64,000 nt of DNA, taken from positions 8,168,501 to 8,232,500 of the forward strand of contig CANUEZ040000163.1 of assembly GCA_948099385.1 (NCBI GenBank), read 5' to 3'. The notes beneath the pieces are model-generated. The model was not told the DNA's origin and searched no databases. It saw only the letters and a program-made list of their open reading frames with translations. This document shows positions 51,616 through 64,000 of this stretch, piece after piece (position 1 is the stretch's first letter; every line of letters starts with the position of its first letter). Made by a program: the position numbers and the translations under genes. This DNA comes from Fasciola hepatica (lineage: Eukaryota > Platyhelminthes > Trematoda > Plagiorchiida > Fasciolidae).

Positions 51616-51910
51616 TCCTTCGGACTCCACCTTTCACGCACAATCCTCAGGTCATCCGACCCACCTGCACTCGGAAGCATCAGACTCGTCAGTGGTGCAT
51701 ATCCTCTGCCACACCCAGGGTTTTAACCCGGGCTATTTCATCTCAAAGGCGTGTGTGTTACCACTGCATCACCCCGTTCCCATCCGGATTGATCAAAATC
51801 GCCAAGGTAAGCTTGTTCAGATGTCGACCTCTAGGAGAGCCAGAAATGCCCGACAGCTCCGAATGGAGACAAGGTACCAGCCCAGGTAACTCCAAGTAAA
51901 TGCCTCCCAC
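51601..51910 (-). mobile_element. tRNA-derived SINE-like element, copy 1
   Basis: Positions 51,609-51,910 align with the reverse complement of 52,029-52,349 at high similarity (for example the shared CACTCGGAAGCATCAGACTC). The Pol III-type region lies on the minus strand: TGATGCAGTGG as A box, and GGGTTAAAACCC as B box about 40 bases later, with a CCCGG...CTGGG T-arm-like stem. The plus strand therefore carries the tRNA-like head backwards, and the open frame running through it is not a gene. The right end diverges after TGCCTCCCAC, so the terminal repeat seen in copy 2 is lost here. Confidence 0.7.
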
Positions 51911-51980
51911 CAAGTCATGTCTTCTCCACGGGATGGTATGCACATCCCCACATTCAGAAGCTGCATTACATTTCTGGTAT

Positions 51981-52043
51981 ATATATCACGCAATTACTTG
52001 CGAGTAGTGTGTGAGATTGATGAATATTTGTTTAGCTGACTGT
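51981..52043 (+). repeat. Left flanking direct repeat of SINE-like copy 2
   Basis: Partner of 51,554-51,615 in the same orientation. Its last 15 bases (TGTTTAGCTGACTGT) double as the left terminal inverted repeat of copy 2. Confidence 0.7.
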
Positions 52044-52349
52044 GGGAGGCGTTCGCTTGGAGTTAACGGGGCTGATACCGTGTCTCCATTCGGAGCTGTC
52101 GGGGATTTCTGCTTCTCCTAGAGGTCGACATCTCAGCAAGCTTACCTTGGCGATTCCGATCAGTCAGGATGGGAACGGGGTGATGCAGTGGTAACACACA
52201 CGCCTTTGAGATGAAATAGCCCGGGTTAAAACCCTGGGTGTGGCAGAGGATATGCACCACTGACGAGTCTGATGCTTCCGAGTGCAGGTGGGTCGGATGA
52301 CCTGAGGATTGTGTGTGAAAGGTGGGGTCCGAAGGACAGTCAGCAAACA
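52029..52349 (+). mobile_element. tRNA-derived SINE-like element with terminal inverted repeats, copy 2
   Basis: The unit is 321 bp, bounded by TGTTTAGCTGACTGT at 52,029-52,043 and ACAGTCAGCAAACA at 52,336-52,349, which are inverted repeats differing by one indel. The tRNA-like head is on the plus strand: A box TGATGCAGTGG at 52,181-52,191 and B box GGGTTAAAACCC at 52,223-52,234, at tRNA-like spacing. Terminal inverted repeats are unusual for a SINE, so it may instead be a small non-autonomous DNA element that captured a tRNA-like sequence. No protein is encoded. Confidence 0.7.
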
Positions 52350-55300
52350 CATATAAGCAACACTAAGTACCCGGGCCGTACAGAATATCTCAGGCGCTTA
52401 CTACAATATGGTCGGTGCTGGGGTTAATGTGTCCTGTGCCCAACCGCCGCCCGGAGAAGGTCTCCAATAAAAGTCAATGCACTTGCAATATACAAAACTT
52501 TCCGTTTCCTGAGAATTTATGCTTAACCATGAATAAGACGTTCCGTCGCTGAATACAACTTGTCTCGCGGTGTACATCACAAGTTCCCCGACGCAAAATC
52601 ACGAAACACGTCTCAACCAGAAATTATTCACTGAAGGGAACAGAAGACATATATCGGACGAGGTCAAAAGTGCGTACCCAAAACAAATTGGTCCCGGGTG
52701 AAAACACAGTATTCTGCGCGCAGGACTCGAAACTAAATCTACCACTAGATCCCGAAAAGGATTGCTGGGCACACTACGAAATATTTTGAAGAAAGATCTG
52801 GACACGAGCACCAACTCATCCGGTAGGTCACTGGATCAGTCACTTCTGTGATACTATTTAAACCAGAATCATCCATAATTTGGTCAGGAAAAAATGCTCC
52901 GTTAGTTGCATTATATCTATCTATAATTTAGTGTTGTTCTCTAAGAATCTGTGAACGTGTGGTCATCTTTACAATATTGCAGCATCAGAAGCATGCAGTT
53001 TCTGATGTACGAAAAGGGCAAATACCATATATTATTTACGATCGTTCTTCCATTGACGGAATCTACTCGTGCCGTTGAATACTATCCAACAGAAGATAAA
53101 ATAATGAGAATGATTTCTGGGATAATCTGATGGAACGCGTTTGGTCAACACAAAAGTGAAGACCGTCAGTCACACCGAGGAACGTAAGGTTCAATTTTAT
53201 TCGAAGCGTGAACCAATGAACGTGTTCTGGTGTGAATGACTCATTTAGTTTTCATGACGTCGTGCAGTTTTACGAAATGCGAGAAATATTATTCGATCTG
53301 TCCCGATAAAATACTCAAACTTCGTTAGGACAGACCAGTTAGACCGGTTTCAAAAATTTGTTAGCTTCACATCCCTAAACATAAGTACTAACTGTATGAG
53401 TAGGTCATTATTTAATTTAATTCGGTAATGAAGCTTATGCAAACTCCCTGGGCGTGTTTATCCGGGTAACACTTTGGGGACCCATGTTTGAATGGTAAAC
53501 CCTGATAATTGAAAAAAACACAGGGAGATTGGGTCACTGGTTTGTAACACAACAAATGGGTGGACACATTGGATACAATGTCAGTGTGTTCTAGTCACTA
53601 ATCAATCATGAACAAATGAAGCTGAATCTTGATGAGGTCACTTCGGGTACTCAACCGGGACTCGTTACACATAGCTTCTAATTCCGTCAATTTAGTTCTT
53701 GCGATATTACTATTTATCAAGCATCTAGAATCCTCTGGAGCTGCTCGCTTTGTCATTACAAGAAATGCCCACTAGTTCATGGGACGAATGCAAGAAGCTA
53801 GTTAGCACACAATTTATATTAGCTAACCACGATCGTTTCCTAAACGAAATATCTAAATATACATCTATGTATTTTGAGATTAGGTGTTCAGGAGATGTTT
53901 CGACAAAAATAGACACATCCAATCACACGATGAACTTCAAGAAGTACCTAAACCGATCACATTCACGCATTGGTCCGTAAACAACAAATTCTGTGAAATC
54001 AGCATTGATGATCCAGACATTCATTTGGAACAATTAGAAAGCACCAGACATGCGGTGACGAGATCATGAATATTGGCCTAGAAAAGAAGGCACTCCACAC
54101 TGTTTTATTTGTGGAAAACTATTCAAACTGTTATTGTAACACGATAACCGGGGCTTTCATTATAGCTGCATAGTGGTGACCAGTCCAATGAAGGGGAACT
54201 TGAGAGCTGTTGACATATTATATTGTGAGTAATACAGAATATGTTAGTTGCGTACTTACGTTTCAACCCATATGAGCATTCCATATCTTTGAGAAAACAA
54301 CCTGCATTTTTTCGTTGGTTGGTTTATACAGTCCCTTTTCACGCTGTGCACGCAACACAACACGCAGCCTTTGTTGAACGTCCAATGAAACCTTGGATGG
54401 AATACACTCAAATAAACTGATATCACATCAGTGTAACATAAAATACTCACTGCTGGTAGCAGCCAAGTGCGGAGCCATATGGATGAGTATGTGATCAGGA
54501 TGTTCATTGGTTTATATATAACTCTTGACGTGCAACCACACTCATGAAATTGACACATGACACATTTTCATCCGGAAATGAGTTATCAGCTAAATTCCTC
54601 CATTCTTTTAAAACAGAAAAATATACGTGCGCACTCGTCTTATGCTTGCAGATGCATTCTGAGGAAGAATTTATTTGCGATTAACTAAAGAACGAATGTG
54701 GTTTAAAGTAAAACAATCCAGTCCAACTACATCACGTTTTACTCTTCCATTTAGCATGACGTCTTGTTTTATATGGTTCATGATTTTAGGTTCATGATTC
54801 ATGCCGCAGTTTAGGAAAATCTTTCACAGATCTCTTTTTATGTGAAATATTCGACACGCCCATTGGGAATTTTGAAGAAAATGCCGTCCCAAGTCTGAGT
54901 GAGTCAACATTCGACGAACAAATCGGTAAATTACTGTTTCACTTCAGTATTTGAATCTTTCACGGATTTATATCTGAGAATGAAAGGACTCGATAATCGA
55001 ATAAGAATTGTACTCCTTTTATGAAGCCTTCACATTGCGAGTTACCAAATGTGACTATTGGATCGTGGGACAATATATAATGTGCATTTACAATATAGAT
55101 AACAACAGATTACAAAAAATCGACGCGCGATATCATTTGCTTCAGTTAAGATGGGCAACGTCAATATATGTGCTCTCCTTGCATCTTGTTTCTCTTACAG
55201 ACGATACATTTTAGTGGAAGAACAATCTACAGCACTGGTCAATCAAATACACATCCATGAATCACAAATGTACTGGTGCTCATTTTCGTGGGATCACCTG

Positions 55301-57940
55301 TATTTTTGAATAAATTAGAATTGTGTGACCTACGTTGATCGAAGGTAGTGATAAGGAATACGGAATCAGCTAAAAGGTATATTCCTTTTTTGGATGTATT
55401 TGAACATTTCGGCATTGTCTCGGCTAACATAAATAATCTCTTCGATAAACCAACCGCTGAGGGCCATATCTTCTCAGTAATGTTTTTATTGCAAACCATT
55501 CCAAGGTGCCGAACAATCACACTCGGTACAAGCCCGTTCTGATCCATCGCAAATAGGAACTTTTCGTACAGTCCTCATGAGCTTGGCATGATGCATATGC
55601 TGGGCCGTATTGCATTTACAATTCGCTGTATCTTTGACTAACTTAACATTGAAACATTTTTACACTTTTGCCAACATATCCGTAGATCCGTCTTACGCTT
55701 CATCCGGCAGAGTTGTTATTATTTGTGGGTACCAATCTTATACAAATAATGAATTTTCATTTTACGTACTTTGGGTAGGACTTGATTAGTCATAAGAACA
55801 TAAGAATCAAGTGATACAAAGGATGTGAGCTAAGTCTATGATACGCTGATACACAAAATCGTAAAATCAGTCCCATTGAAGGCACACGGAGAAGGGATGA
55901 AAACTAACTAGCATGCTTCGCACTTCAATGTCCATGCCTTCATGCTGAATCTTCGATTAAACATTCTGCCTAAAGAGCACTTCTACAAATACTTCAGTTA
56001 TCACGGTGCGTTAGATGAAATGAAACTTTCGCAAATGAATGGAAAATGATGCACAATGTTCTTTCATTGAAGTATCGCAACTGTCCTAGTGGTATTCAAG
56101 GGCTTAACCCTGCTCAGCACTTCGCGATGGGATCAGTGACGAACCACTGAATGAGATCTGAAGAACATTTAATATATCTTTACAGTTGTTTCATGGCAAG
56201 AGCAGTTGGTATGATGAATATACCTGAAAATAAATCTGACTTTATTATTGGTATACCTATAGTTCGGATTTTGGAGTTTCTGGACTTGAGTAGGAATGTC
56301 GGCGGTATGAATGTTGCTCGCGACGTGAAAGGATTACTCAGAAGAATGTATAGAATTTTTTCAGTATCTGACACACAATAAACCTCATATTTTATTGTAC
56401 TGTTACACATCTGATCAGAGGAAATTTGTCACTCATAGCGAAGTTATACACGGAGAGTTTGTTGAAAAAATGGAATATCGTCAAGAAGTACGATAGACAT
56501 TGTGCTTATTATTTGACCGATTTTAGATGGTTCGCTGATCTGAAGTTGCAAGCATCCAGTTCAACGTTCGTGTTACTCACCCGTTTTTGTCGTTGGTTTT
56601 TGCACGTAAAATAAACGGTTCAGCACGAGTTCGATTGTAATCTGCATGCCAGTCAGGATTTCGTACAATTCCCGTAGAAATGTTTCTGAATAATGTAATG
56701 GACGCTGGAGAGTAATCGTATCATACATGCATTGAATACATTTCGTCAGTAATCAACGAATCTCTGCAGATATTGTGCACAACAAACTCTGCATTGCAGC
56801 CAGATTCCAATTGTATTGCATTTTTAGGGTTGAGAGAGACTAGACAATGGAGAAAGTGTGATAACCGTAATCAATTGGCACGCATTTAATGAAGGAAATA
56901 TCCTAAATACAAACGTGTCGATCATCGGGCCTTCAGGAACTTCATTCATAGGTGAATAAGTAGTTTCTCGTGATTGTATTTCCAGTAAATGGAAACGAAG
57001 CAAGCTTCAGTTCATGCTTATTGTGGCTAGGTAAAAGCTGGTAGCAGGGAGTTTGAAGGAGAGTGACCGAAATGCAACCTATGTCTACAATTTGAATCAA
57101 ACGTAAAGATCGATATATCATTCGTATGTGAGCTATAGGGAGTGCTGCCTGTGTGACAGTAATTAGTAAGGGAATATCACTGCGAAGGTGGCTTGTCGTG
57201 CCAACACGAATGTGCATAGAATCAGTTCCACTTGCATTTTACGGTCGACACGCATTGACAACCACGTAAACAGACATGCAATGATGTCAAAGCGGAGGAT
57301 GAACTATTCAGAGTACAACGGAACTACAACCGTGATCATCACAGTTCGCGAATGTGAGTCATGTTTAAGCCCATCGAGGAACAAGTTCACCTCAGGTATA
57401 GTGATCCATCACCCTTATAGGAAATGAGAATCCTTTACAGCCTGTCGTAAAGCTGATGAAATACATTGATCATAATCAAAATATGATTAAAAGCGGCTTG
57501 GCAGAAGTGGCGTGGCGTCCTTCAAAATTCAAGGTATTTCACCTCAGTGTTCCACTTTCGAGACTGGATATAATAGTGCACATATGAGAAACGTAGAAAC
57601 GGGTGTAAATTGTTACGCACGGGAATATGACTTATTATTATCTTCAGCCGACTAGAAATTGGATATAATTTGCATGCAACTGACACAAGTAGATATATGG
57701 AATAAAGTCAGAAAACGAATGAGAATTTATTGATGATAAAAATGTAGTCTTACTGTTCATCATTAGCCGTACTGCCCGTGGGTTGAATTCATTTTGGAAG
57801 GTCACAGCAAATTAAAAACAGTGAAAATGAAGAATTAGTTTAGATAACAATATCTGAAATGTCGCGATTTATAACCAATGAGTTGCATTCGCCTAATTTG
57901 CCAAAGAAAGGAACAAAGGTACATGGTGGCAGATTGCACT
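52350..57940. other. Gene-poor stretch, nothing recognised
   Basis: Open frames reach 102 codons (55,239-55,547 minus, ATG start, no motif) and 76 codons (56,151-56,381 plus, also open on the other strand). Near 53,750-54,060 two plus-strand frames overlap in a way that could be a frameshifted coding relic, but no family is evident. Confidence 0.4.
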
Positions 57941-57943
57941 TAC

Positions 57944-58012
57944 TGTTTTCTGCAACTGTCTCAGTGGCTTCAACCAACTCGGCCATATCTGCCCTCAACT
58001 TTACTGCGACGT
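57944..58012 (-). other. Candidate 69-nt coding exon with canonical splice sites
   Basis: On the minus strand a good pyrimidine-rich acceptor (GTTTCTTTTTATTGTCAG) is followed by 69 bases that stay open (VAVKLRADMAELVEATETVA) and then a consensus donor GTAAGTGC. The length is a multiple of three and the peptide is acidic and helix-like. No partner exon could be defined on either side, so this is a splice-signal observation rather than a gene. Short symmetrical exons occur in the micro-exon genes of trematodes, but no link is shown. Confidence 0.35.
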
Positions 58013-59639
58013 CTGACAATAAAAAGAAACACACAGCCAAATGTTTCAAAATTGTTTGATAATGAAGAAAGCTAAGTGAACCAGAACAATAATATCATTA
58101 ATTACGAAAGCAAAATGGGAGAGAAAATTACTCGGGAAAGTAGCATTGCAACCGAATAATACACTTAGAAACGGGCGAATTGAAAACAAGCAAAGGTACA
58201 TCAGTGCACACTTTCAGCAATGAAAGTTTTTGACCGAAGGCGGGAAAATTCATGCCCGTACGGAAATTGTTCACAGATGATCGAATATGGAGTAAATGGA
58301 CAAAATCCACCTCAGTCTACCTGGTCCTATTTTCTGTGTACAAACGAGGGTGGTTTCTCAACTGTCGAAAAACACAAAGAGGCGACATGAGAGGTACTTC
58401 CGTTTATTTGAGTTTTGCTATCGTACTAAGCACTAGCAAGGCTGTGTGCTAGTTTGAGTATCAGAAATATTGGCTCATAAAAAGAATATAAAACAAGATA
58501 ATGTTAGTTAGGTTCTTATAGCGATCCCCCATATTTTACTCATGCTTAGGGTGCCCAAATAGCAAGAGACTGTATCATTCGGTATCCATTATCTCTGTTT
58601 CTAAAGTACCGGCATAGTTTGTATCTGTTTACCATGTATATTGCAAACCTTATGCGTTTGCATTTCTAATGCTGGTGGCCTTTCACTTTACATTTCTACT
58701 GTAGGAATAAAATGGTGAATATCCCACCCTTGAATGAAACATTCCTCCGGAGACTCGAATTGGCGAAAGGGGTCACGCTATCAGTGTGATACACCGTGGA
58801 AAAAACGTACGTCTGAGACCCAAACAGTCCTTTTTTCGGATTCTGTTATTTATTTTAACTACAGATTAGTTTCCCATTCTGTGACCGAAGTAAACACTTG
58901 GTCTTAGAAAGAAGGCTTATTGACTCACTATCTGTGCCGTGACCTTGCTTCCGTACTGCTATGCTTGATTCCTTGCAGACTGGGCTGCTGATGAATTGGC
59001 TGTCCCGAAAAAACGGATGGCTTTCTCTACTGTTCTTTAGGATACTCACGTGCGAGTAAGTTATTTGCCTTTTTATTTTTATGCATATCTTATCGTATAG
59101 AACCAAGAAATTGTGGTAAACAAAAATATACATTTTAAATGGATTCTGTTGACCGCAGCCGCGAACTCTCCGTATCGTGCTCAAGGCAGCTGAATCCGTT
59201 TCAGTCAGATCGATAGCTCAGGGAATGGGGATGGTTGCTGCACAACCTGATGAGGAGAGCTTGAGACAAAATTTGTGAGTCTTTGTCGAAAGAGGAAGCT
59301 GAAAATGGAAACGTACCATTATCTTGGTGGTGTTCACAGAGGTTCACGAAAGTTGCCAATTCGGTTAACATTAAGCGTGTATCCCGTATGATCACACGAG
59401 CCTTGGGCACATTTGCTATGCGGAAACAGAATAGGGATGCGCGCGCCATTCACATGTGGATACGTATACTGAACACTGCTAGCAAAACATGATAGTGTTG
59501 ACAAACACTAACGCATTATTTAGGGCTCAATTATACAAATTTTTCCCTATCTTCGGGTAAGCACGAACTAATTTATTCAGTCATTCGCTCAGTGAATGAT
59601 TCATTTATATGCTCTCCTTTTCATTTTTTCGTGCAACGA

Positions 59640-59656
59640 TTCATTCACTGAATGAA
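59640..59656. repeat. Perfect 17-bp odd palindrome
   Basis: TTCATTCACTGAATGAA is an exact inverted repeat of 8 bases around one central base, in a tract where related CATTCA/TGAATG words recur (59,580-59,610). It probably reflects the local simple-sequence composition rather than a binding site. Confidence 0.6.
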
Positions 59657-60464
59657 GCTGTTACCTACTTCTTCATCCGATCATCTTTATTTTACTCAGA
59701 TGATGCACTTAGACGGTCTCATGTCGCTCGCTCGTCCAGTCATTTATCTACTCACTAGTGATATATACAATTGTCACACAGGACTATGAGTTGCAATATG
59801 CGTCCATTTAGTTGTCTGCTGGTTTATTTACTTAGACAGTTACAAGGAGAACATTGAAGTCGCTCCATTGAATGGAATGATCTCACATTATATTCAGTGA
59901 AGTCCAAGGGCATACGTGTTTCTTCATGCAGCTTTAACTGATGAACTTCAGGACTATTGAATACATCACTGTTTTACACAAGGTATTTTCACAGATTTGA
60001 ATGAATTTCCTTCTTTGTTCGAACAATCCCACAGAGCACATGGAGAACGTCATAGGGTGGCGAACGATCTCGTTTTCAGTGATTTGTTTTCATTGCCAAT
60101 ACATCACACTTTATATGAACAATGTCAGATAAACAGAATACAAATCAAGGTAAGGCGATCAGTTAAAATTAAGTGGGGGAGAGAGGATCATGTATCACAT
60201 GCGTTACTTAGGTCCGTCTCTGGACCATGAGTGAGTGTTTGCGGCATCATATGGTAATTAAAAACTTCTGTACCCAATGAGAGTCGTCCAAAATAACGTC
60301 TTTGCTGAAGCATTTCATATCATTAACTCACATGCATACCTCATTATCCTACTAGTTCAATTCCATAATACTCAGCTATTTATTAAATTACTCATTTCAT
60401 CAAAAACCCTAATATTTGGGCTTGTTTGCAACTCCTGATATAACATTCTCCTTGAAACGCTCAG

Positions 60465-60565
60465 TGGATCATTCACTCACTCATCAAGTCAATAAATCAT
60501 CTCATTATTGACTTACTCACGTGCTCACTCACTGATTTGCTCACTCACTCACCCACTTTCCCGAA
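60465..60565. repeat. Degenerate CTCACTCA minisatellite
   Basis: About 100 bases made largely of CACTCACTCA-type words with interruptions (ATCATTCACTCACTCATC, then GCTCACTCACTGA, then GCTCACTCACTCACCCAC). It is too irregular for a single clean period. Confidence 0.6.
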
Positions 60566-63199
60566 CACTCATCTATCAATAAACATAATTTCAGTTCATT
60601 GGTTTTCCTCTTAGAGAAACTTATTCAGTCATAAACTCCATCTCAGTCAAATGCAAGATAAACAGAGATTTTTGATGCAGTTATCAAATAACCACTATTT
60701 CCGTCACAAGCAAATTCGTTAAAAATTATCGGTCAACCTCAAAGAAACTGATCACTTTAGCTCCCGATCTCATGAAACACTACGATTCATGTCATGCACG
60801 AAAATGGAGGGCATAAAATTTCCAATTATGATAAGAGTGATGTGAAGTCAGTCCCTAGATGACAACATAATTGATATTAATAATAATAATAAGTTCAAGC
60901 ACATGATACACTTCCTTCAAAACTGGCTACACGCCACACATTCATGATTCACATTCAGCTTTGAAAGAAATAACCACATATTTGCCAATGCTTAGCCGTT
61001 CTTTTCAAATGGACTTTGGTGAATAAACCGTGAGTCCGTCATGTAGTTGAACTACTCCTTCAAAGAACAATTTTCCAATTATCGCCTACACGATGAGGTC
61101 AGATTTGTTCATCCATTTAATGATAAATCTCTTCTAAATAAATATTTCTATGCTGGTGAAAACACACTTCTCAAAGTCAAACTATCTGCTCGATCGGTGC
61201 GTCCATAATTTTGTTCAACGGAAATAAGGTTTGTTTTAAACAAATCTGACCTTATGTGACAAAGGATCTGGGATAAAAACTATGTCTGACAACGGAATTC
61301 CCAGTAAGCATTTATAATAAAAATGACATTTCCTTTGCATAGCTAGCGGAACATTGTCATTCATTCAACGGTACATTTCACGGTTCCAAGAAGATACATC
61401 TTTCAAGCGTTTAGGAATTTCTTAAAAATATATACAAGTCTGTGAATATCAGAAAAAACATACCTGTGAGACGAGACTCAGAAATGTTTTTTGTAAAAAT
61501 AACGCTGAATAATAATGAGGAATCGGCAAGCTGAGGCAAAATAGAAGCACCGAGGCCATAACTTGTCCAAGGGCCTAATATGCTATCCTCTTGGTGGATA
61601 AAACATTTACTCAACTTGACTTTACTTGACTCGGAATACGAGCAGTGTGAGACCTGGAAAGCATTTGTGAGAAGTGACAGTGACTAGCCATTTCGTGTTG
61701 TGATTACCATTACCTCCTCAATAACGTTAAAGTCAATACATGTATTTGATATGAACAGCATGCGTTCTCCTCCCCAGCTATGCACGAAGCTAGTTTATTC
61801 GAATCTGGAGCATACTTGATAGATATGACATCCTGTTTGCGATGTGTTCTACCTCGCACATACACCGAAACGCATGGGGTTGTAAGTGGGTCTCAAGTTG
61901 TTGAGTCTTGTGGATAGAGCTTTGCTCATTGTGGATTGGTACCGAATTTACTACGCTGCAAGTGTGTTTCTGATGGTGAACAAAGCCATGCATCTCCATG
62001 GAATCTAGCTCAACAGGATTGTTCACGTTATGGTTTCTTGTTTAGCATTAAGCAATGAATCGAAAATACACCGATTCCAAACCAACACAAATAAAATGGC
62101 AGGCTTATTTAACAATCATAGAAGTAAATTATTCTGGAATTATGCAACTGAACTTACGCTTTACAAAAGTGAATAGAAGACTGTATCCCAACAGCAGACA
62201 AATCATCAACGACATTCCGACGAGAGGTGAGACAAAAGCCAGAAAGTGAGAATAAAATTGCTTCGAATTATTTATACAACTTGGTATCAGCGTGCACACA
62301 AACGCCAATGATAAAAGCCTTTCTGTGACATTGTTATACCAATTTGTGTGTATGAGCTCAGTTGATTGTTTCATTTAGTTCAATTAGAACAGATGAAACC
62401 AGACTAATTGTCCTCGTTGAGTAGTTAGTGTTTGAAGACCATGTATTTTGAGACATTTGACCGCACAAACGGTATATCAATTTGTCAGAAAGGAGATAAG
62501 CGAATCTTGTGAACTGGTGAACTTTTGTAGGTTCATTCATTTCAGTTTTACTCACAATGACCCAAATGTTTACATAGCAAGGGAATTCACTCAACAAACA
62601 CAATCGAAAAGATCTGTCCAGAGATGTATTTCATACTTGGTTCTCTTAATTTGCAAACGAATAACTTAGGCTCAAAAAGAGAAGTTATAATTTTAGGAAT
62701 CCCAGTTTAGCTAACTGTGGTGATTCAGTGACCATCAGACTTGTTACATCCTAGTACAGCTTCGTGGCTACATACGCCTAGGAGCTTCAATCAAACACAA
62801 TATCCAAGGATAGGGTCACTGTGATCGGTCAGTTACTATTCTGTCACCTATTCACCCTGATTCAACATATTTATACAAATGAGTTCTGGAAAATAATAAA
62901 CGTGCAGTCTCACAGCCTTAGCTTTCTTGATACTTTGGTCTGCGTAGTTCTCAGTTGGAGCGATTTCGATGCTTCCTGTCGGTTTGGATTTTGCGAATAT
63001 TACAGTTGGTGTAGCCTCGTGGGGCTTGCCAGTATTGAACAGATAGACCTGCACATTGATGTATCTGAAATTAAGGACTGGATTGAACGGCCCGATTTGT
63101 GGCACATCATTACGAGACTGCACCTTGATGCAATGAGGTGGCTTGTGTACTTCTGTGACCCAAAGAAATATACAGGATGGCTTCCATAAGCAGGAGATA

Positions 63200-64000
63200 A
63201 AATCATGCCTGAAAGGCCAATGGGTAGGGGCCAGACAAATTCCAGTCTCCTGGTCCTCCAGGTTGGGGGTCGATCTGAGCTGGCAAATCAGCCGGTAAAA
63301 TTAGTGGAAGAACAATTGACCCAAGCAAATGCGCTTCCACTCAGCCACCTCGCTCTTTTGCGGACAGGTTCTCGTTAGAACCAAAGGCTTTGGTTGAGAA
63401 CCTTAATCAATGTCCTCCTTTTCTGCTGGACACACTAACAACACGGGCCCAACGTTTCTCATGAACTGCACGACTACAAAGAATTTCATACTGCACAGAT
63501 CTTCGAGCAAGATAATCAGGACAGCGCTGCTCATTGCATCGAGCGGGTTGATAGCGATTAGTGAGCTATCGCTCAGAGTTCCCTGCATTTTATTCAGCTG
63601 TTGTCTTCTGTCCAAAATCACCCCCATTTGCCCACTCTATCCACCTATAATGCTCTTACTGATAACAAGGTCGACACTGGCCATGGTTCATTGTCAAATA
63701 TTCTCGTGAATAACCCACAATCGCATAACTCACATTTTCTCAAGCCTAGTCAGCCTCTCAATCTCAGCTCCTTTACCGTGCACACTCTCGAGCAGGCCGG
63801 TCAGCAGGCATGCCAAGCGCTCACAATAGATTCTCCGAAGACAAGTCTGCTACGTAGGTGAAACCCTTAGCCAGGATTCGAGCAATTTGATTCAACTCAC
63901 TACTCCTGGTATCTCATTGAGTTATTTCCTACGCAATTCAGGAGACGAAGTAGCTGGAGCTGCAGGTCAAAGTGGGGTAGGTGTAGTCTTGAGTGCTAAG
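63200..64000 (+). mobile_element. RTE-like LINE, 5' part, cut by window end
   Basis: The proximal piece (about 63,230-63,330) reads SSLLVLQVGGRSELANQPVK, a leader sequence I associate with RTE-like elements of trematodes. Then 63,601-63,850 reads through SSFTVHTLEQAGQQACQAL, matching the endonuclease opening ('FNVRTL-x-Q-x-GQQA-x-L-x-x-TL'). After a frameshift near 63,850, 63,848-64,000 gives CYVGETLSQDSSNLIQLT ('CCVSETRIQDSS') and LRNSGDEVAGAAGQSGVGVV, the next conserved endonuclease blocks with the catalytic Glu in GET. Spacing and order fit the APE domain of this clade. Stops in the leader and the frameshift suggest a dead copy. The reverse transcriptase would lie beyond 64,000. Confidence 0.7.

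Larger units (their letters stand above)
58015..63190. other. Gene-poor stretch with simple-sequence patches
   Basis: Anonymous open frames up to 122 codons (62,821-63,189 plus) overlap open frames on the other strand. Loose tandem words based on CTCACTCA and CATTCA occur near 59.6 and 60.5 kb, and a short ATA-type run at 60,875-60,892. No gene is recognised. Confidence 0.4.

Noticed and set aside
51590..51889. 99-codon frame conserved at 52,063-52,350
   Set aside because: Conservation is explained by two copies of a SINE-like repeat whose Pol III boxes lie on the opposite strand.
55239..55547. 102-codon ATG frame on the minus strand
   Set aside because: No motif, and frames this long are expected by chance in 64 kb read in six frames.
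1..64000. CRISPR arrays, bacterial operons, rRNA genes, LTR retrotransposon ends
   Set aside because: No regularly spaced short repeats, no ribosome-binding-site-led gene trains, no rRNA-like sequence, and no paired long terminal repeats were seen.

Overview
This window looks like intergenic or intronic DNA from an AT-rich eukaryotic genome. Stop codons are dense in all frames. There are no operons, bacterial-type genes, rRNA or credible tRNA genes, and no complete host gene could be recognised. What can be identified is mostly decayed transposable elements: a Penelope-like element (reverse transcriptase plus GIY-YIG endonuclease), pieces of at least two kinds of non-LTR retrotransposon, and a pair of tRNA-derived SINE-like repeats. 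This mix, together with AT dinucleotide runs and loose CACT/ATTC-rich stretches, fits a flatworm and most plausibly a digenean trematode. That assignment is inference from element style and is tentative.

Layout. 1-2.9 kb holds nothing I can name. 2.98-3.39 kb (minus) is an apurinic-type endonuclease fragment of a LINE. 3.4-10.7 kb is featureless except for an (AT)26 run at 8.87 kb. From 10.7 to 21.75 kb lies a large inverted duplication: arms at about 10.69-12.71 and 19.27-21.75 kb around a 6.6-kb spacer. The inner 786 bp of the arms are almost identical, while the outer parts are only roughly 75-80% alike by eye, with an abrupt step between them. The spacer holds a CR1/Jockey-like LINE reverse transcriptase remnant (13.6-14.3 kb). 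21.75-28.4 kb is unremarkable. At 28.4 and 30.05 kb there is a second inverted pair of about 212 bp, one copy ending in (AT)24.

30.3-46.8 kb is gene-poor; the best coding-like stretch is a minus-strand open frame at 37.4-37.7 kb. 46.85-48.15 kb (minus) is the Penelope-like element. 51.6-52.35 kb holds two SINE-like copies in opposite orientation with similar left flanks in direct orientation; the second has 14-15 bp terminal inverted repeats. 52.4-63.2 kb is gene-poor, with one well-bounded exon candidate at 57.94-58.01 kb (minus). 63.2-64.0 kb (plus) is the 5' part of an RTE-like LINE cut by the window edge.

No gene network or pathway can be inferred. The dominant story is accumulation and decay of retroelements, plus local inverted duplication with apparent sequence homogenisation. 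All identities and family calls come from reading by eye.
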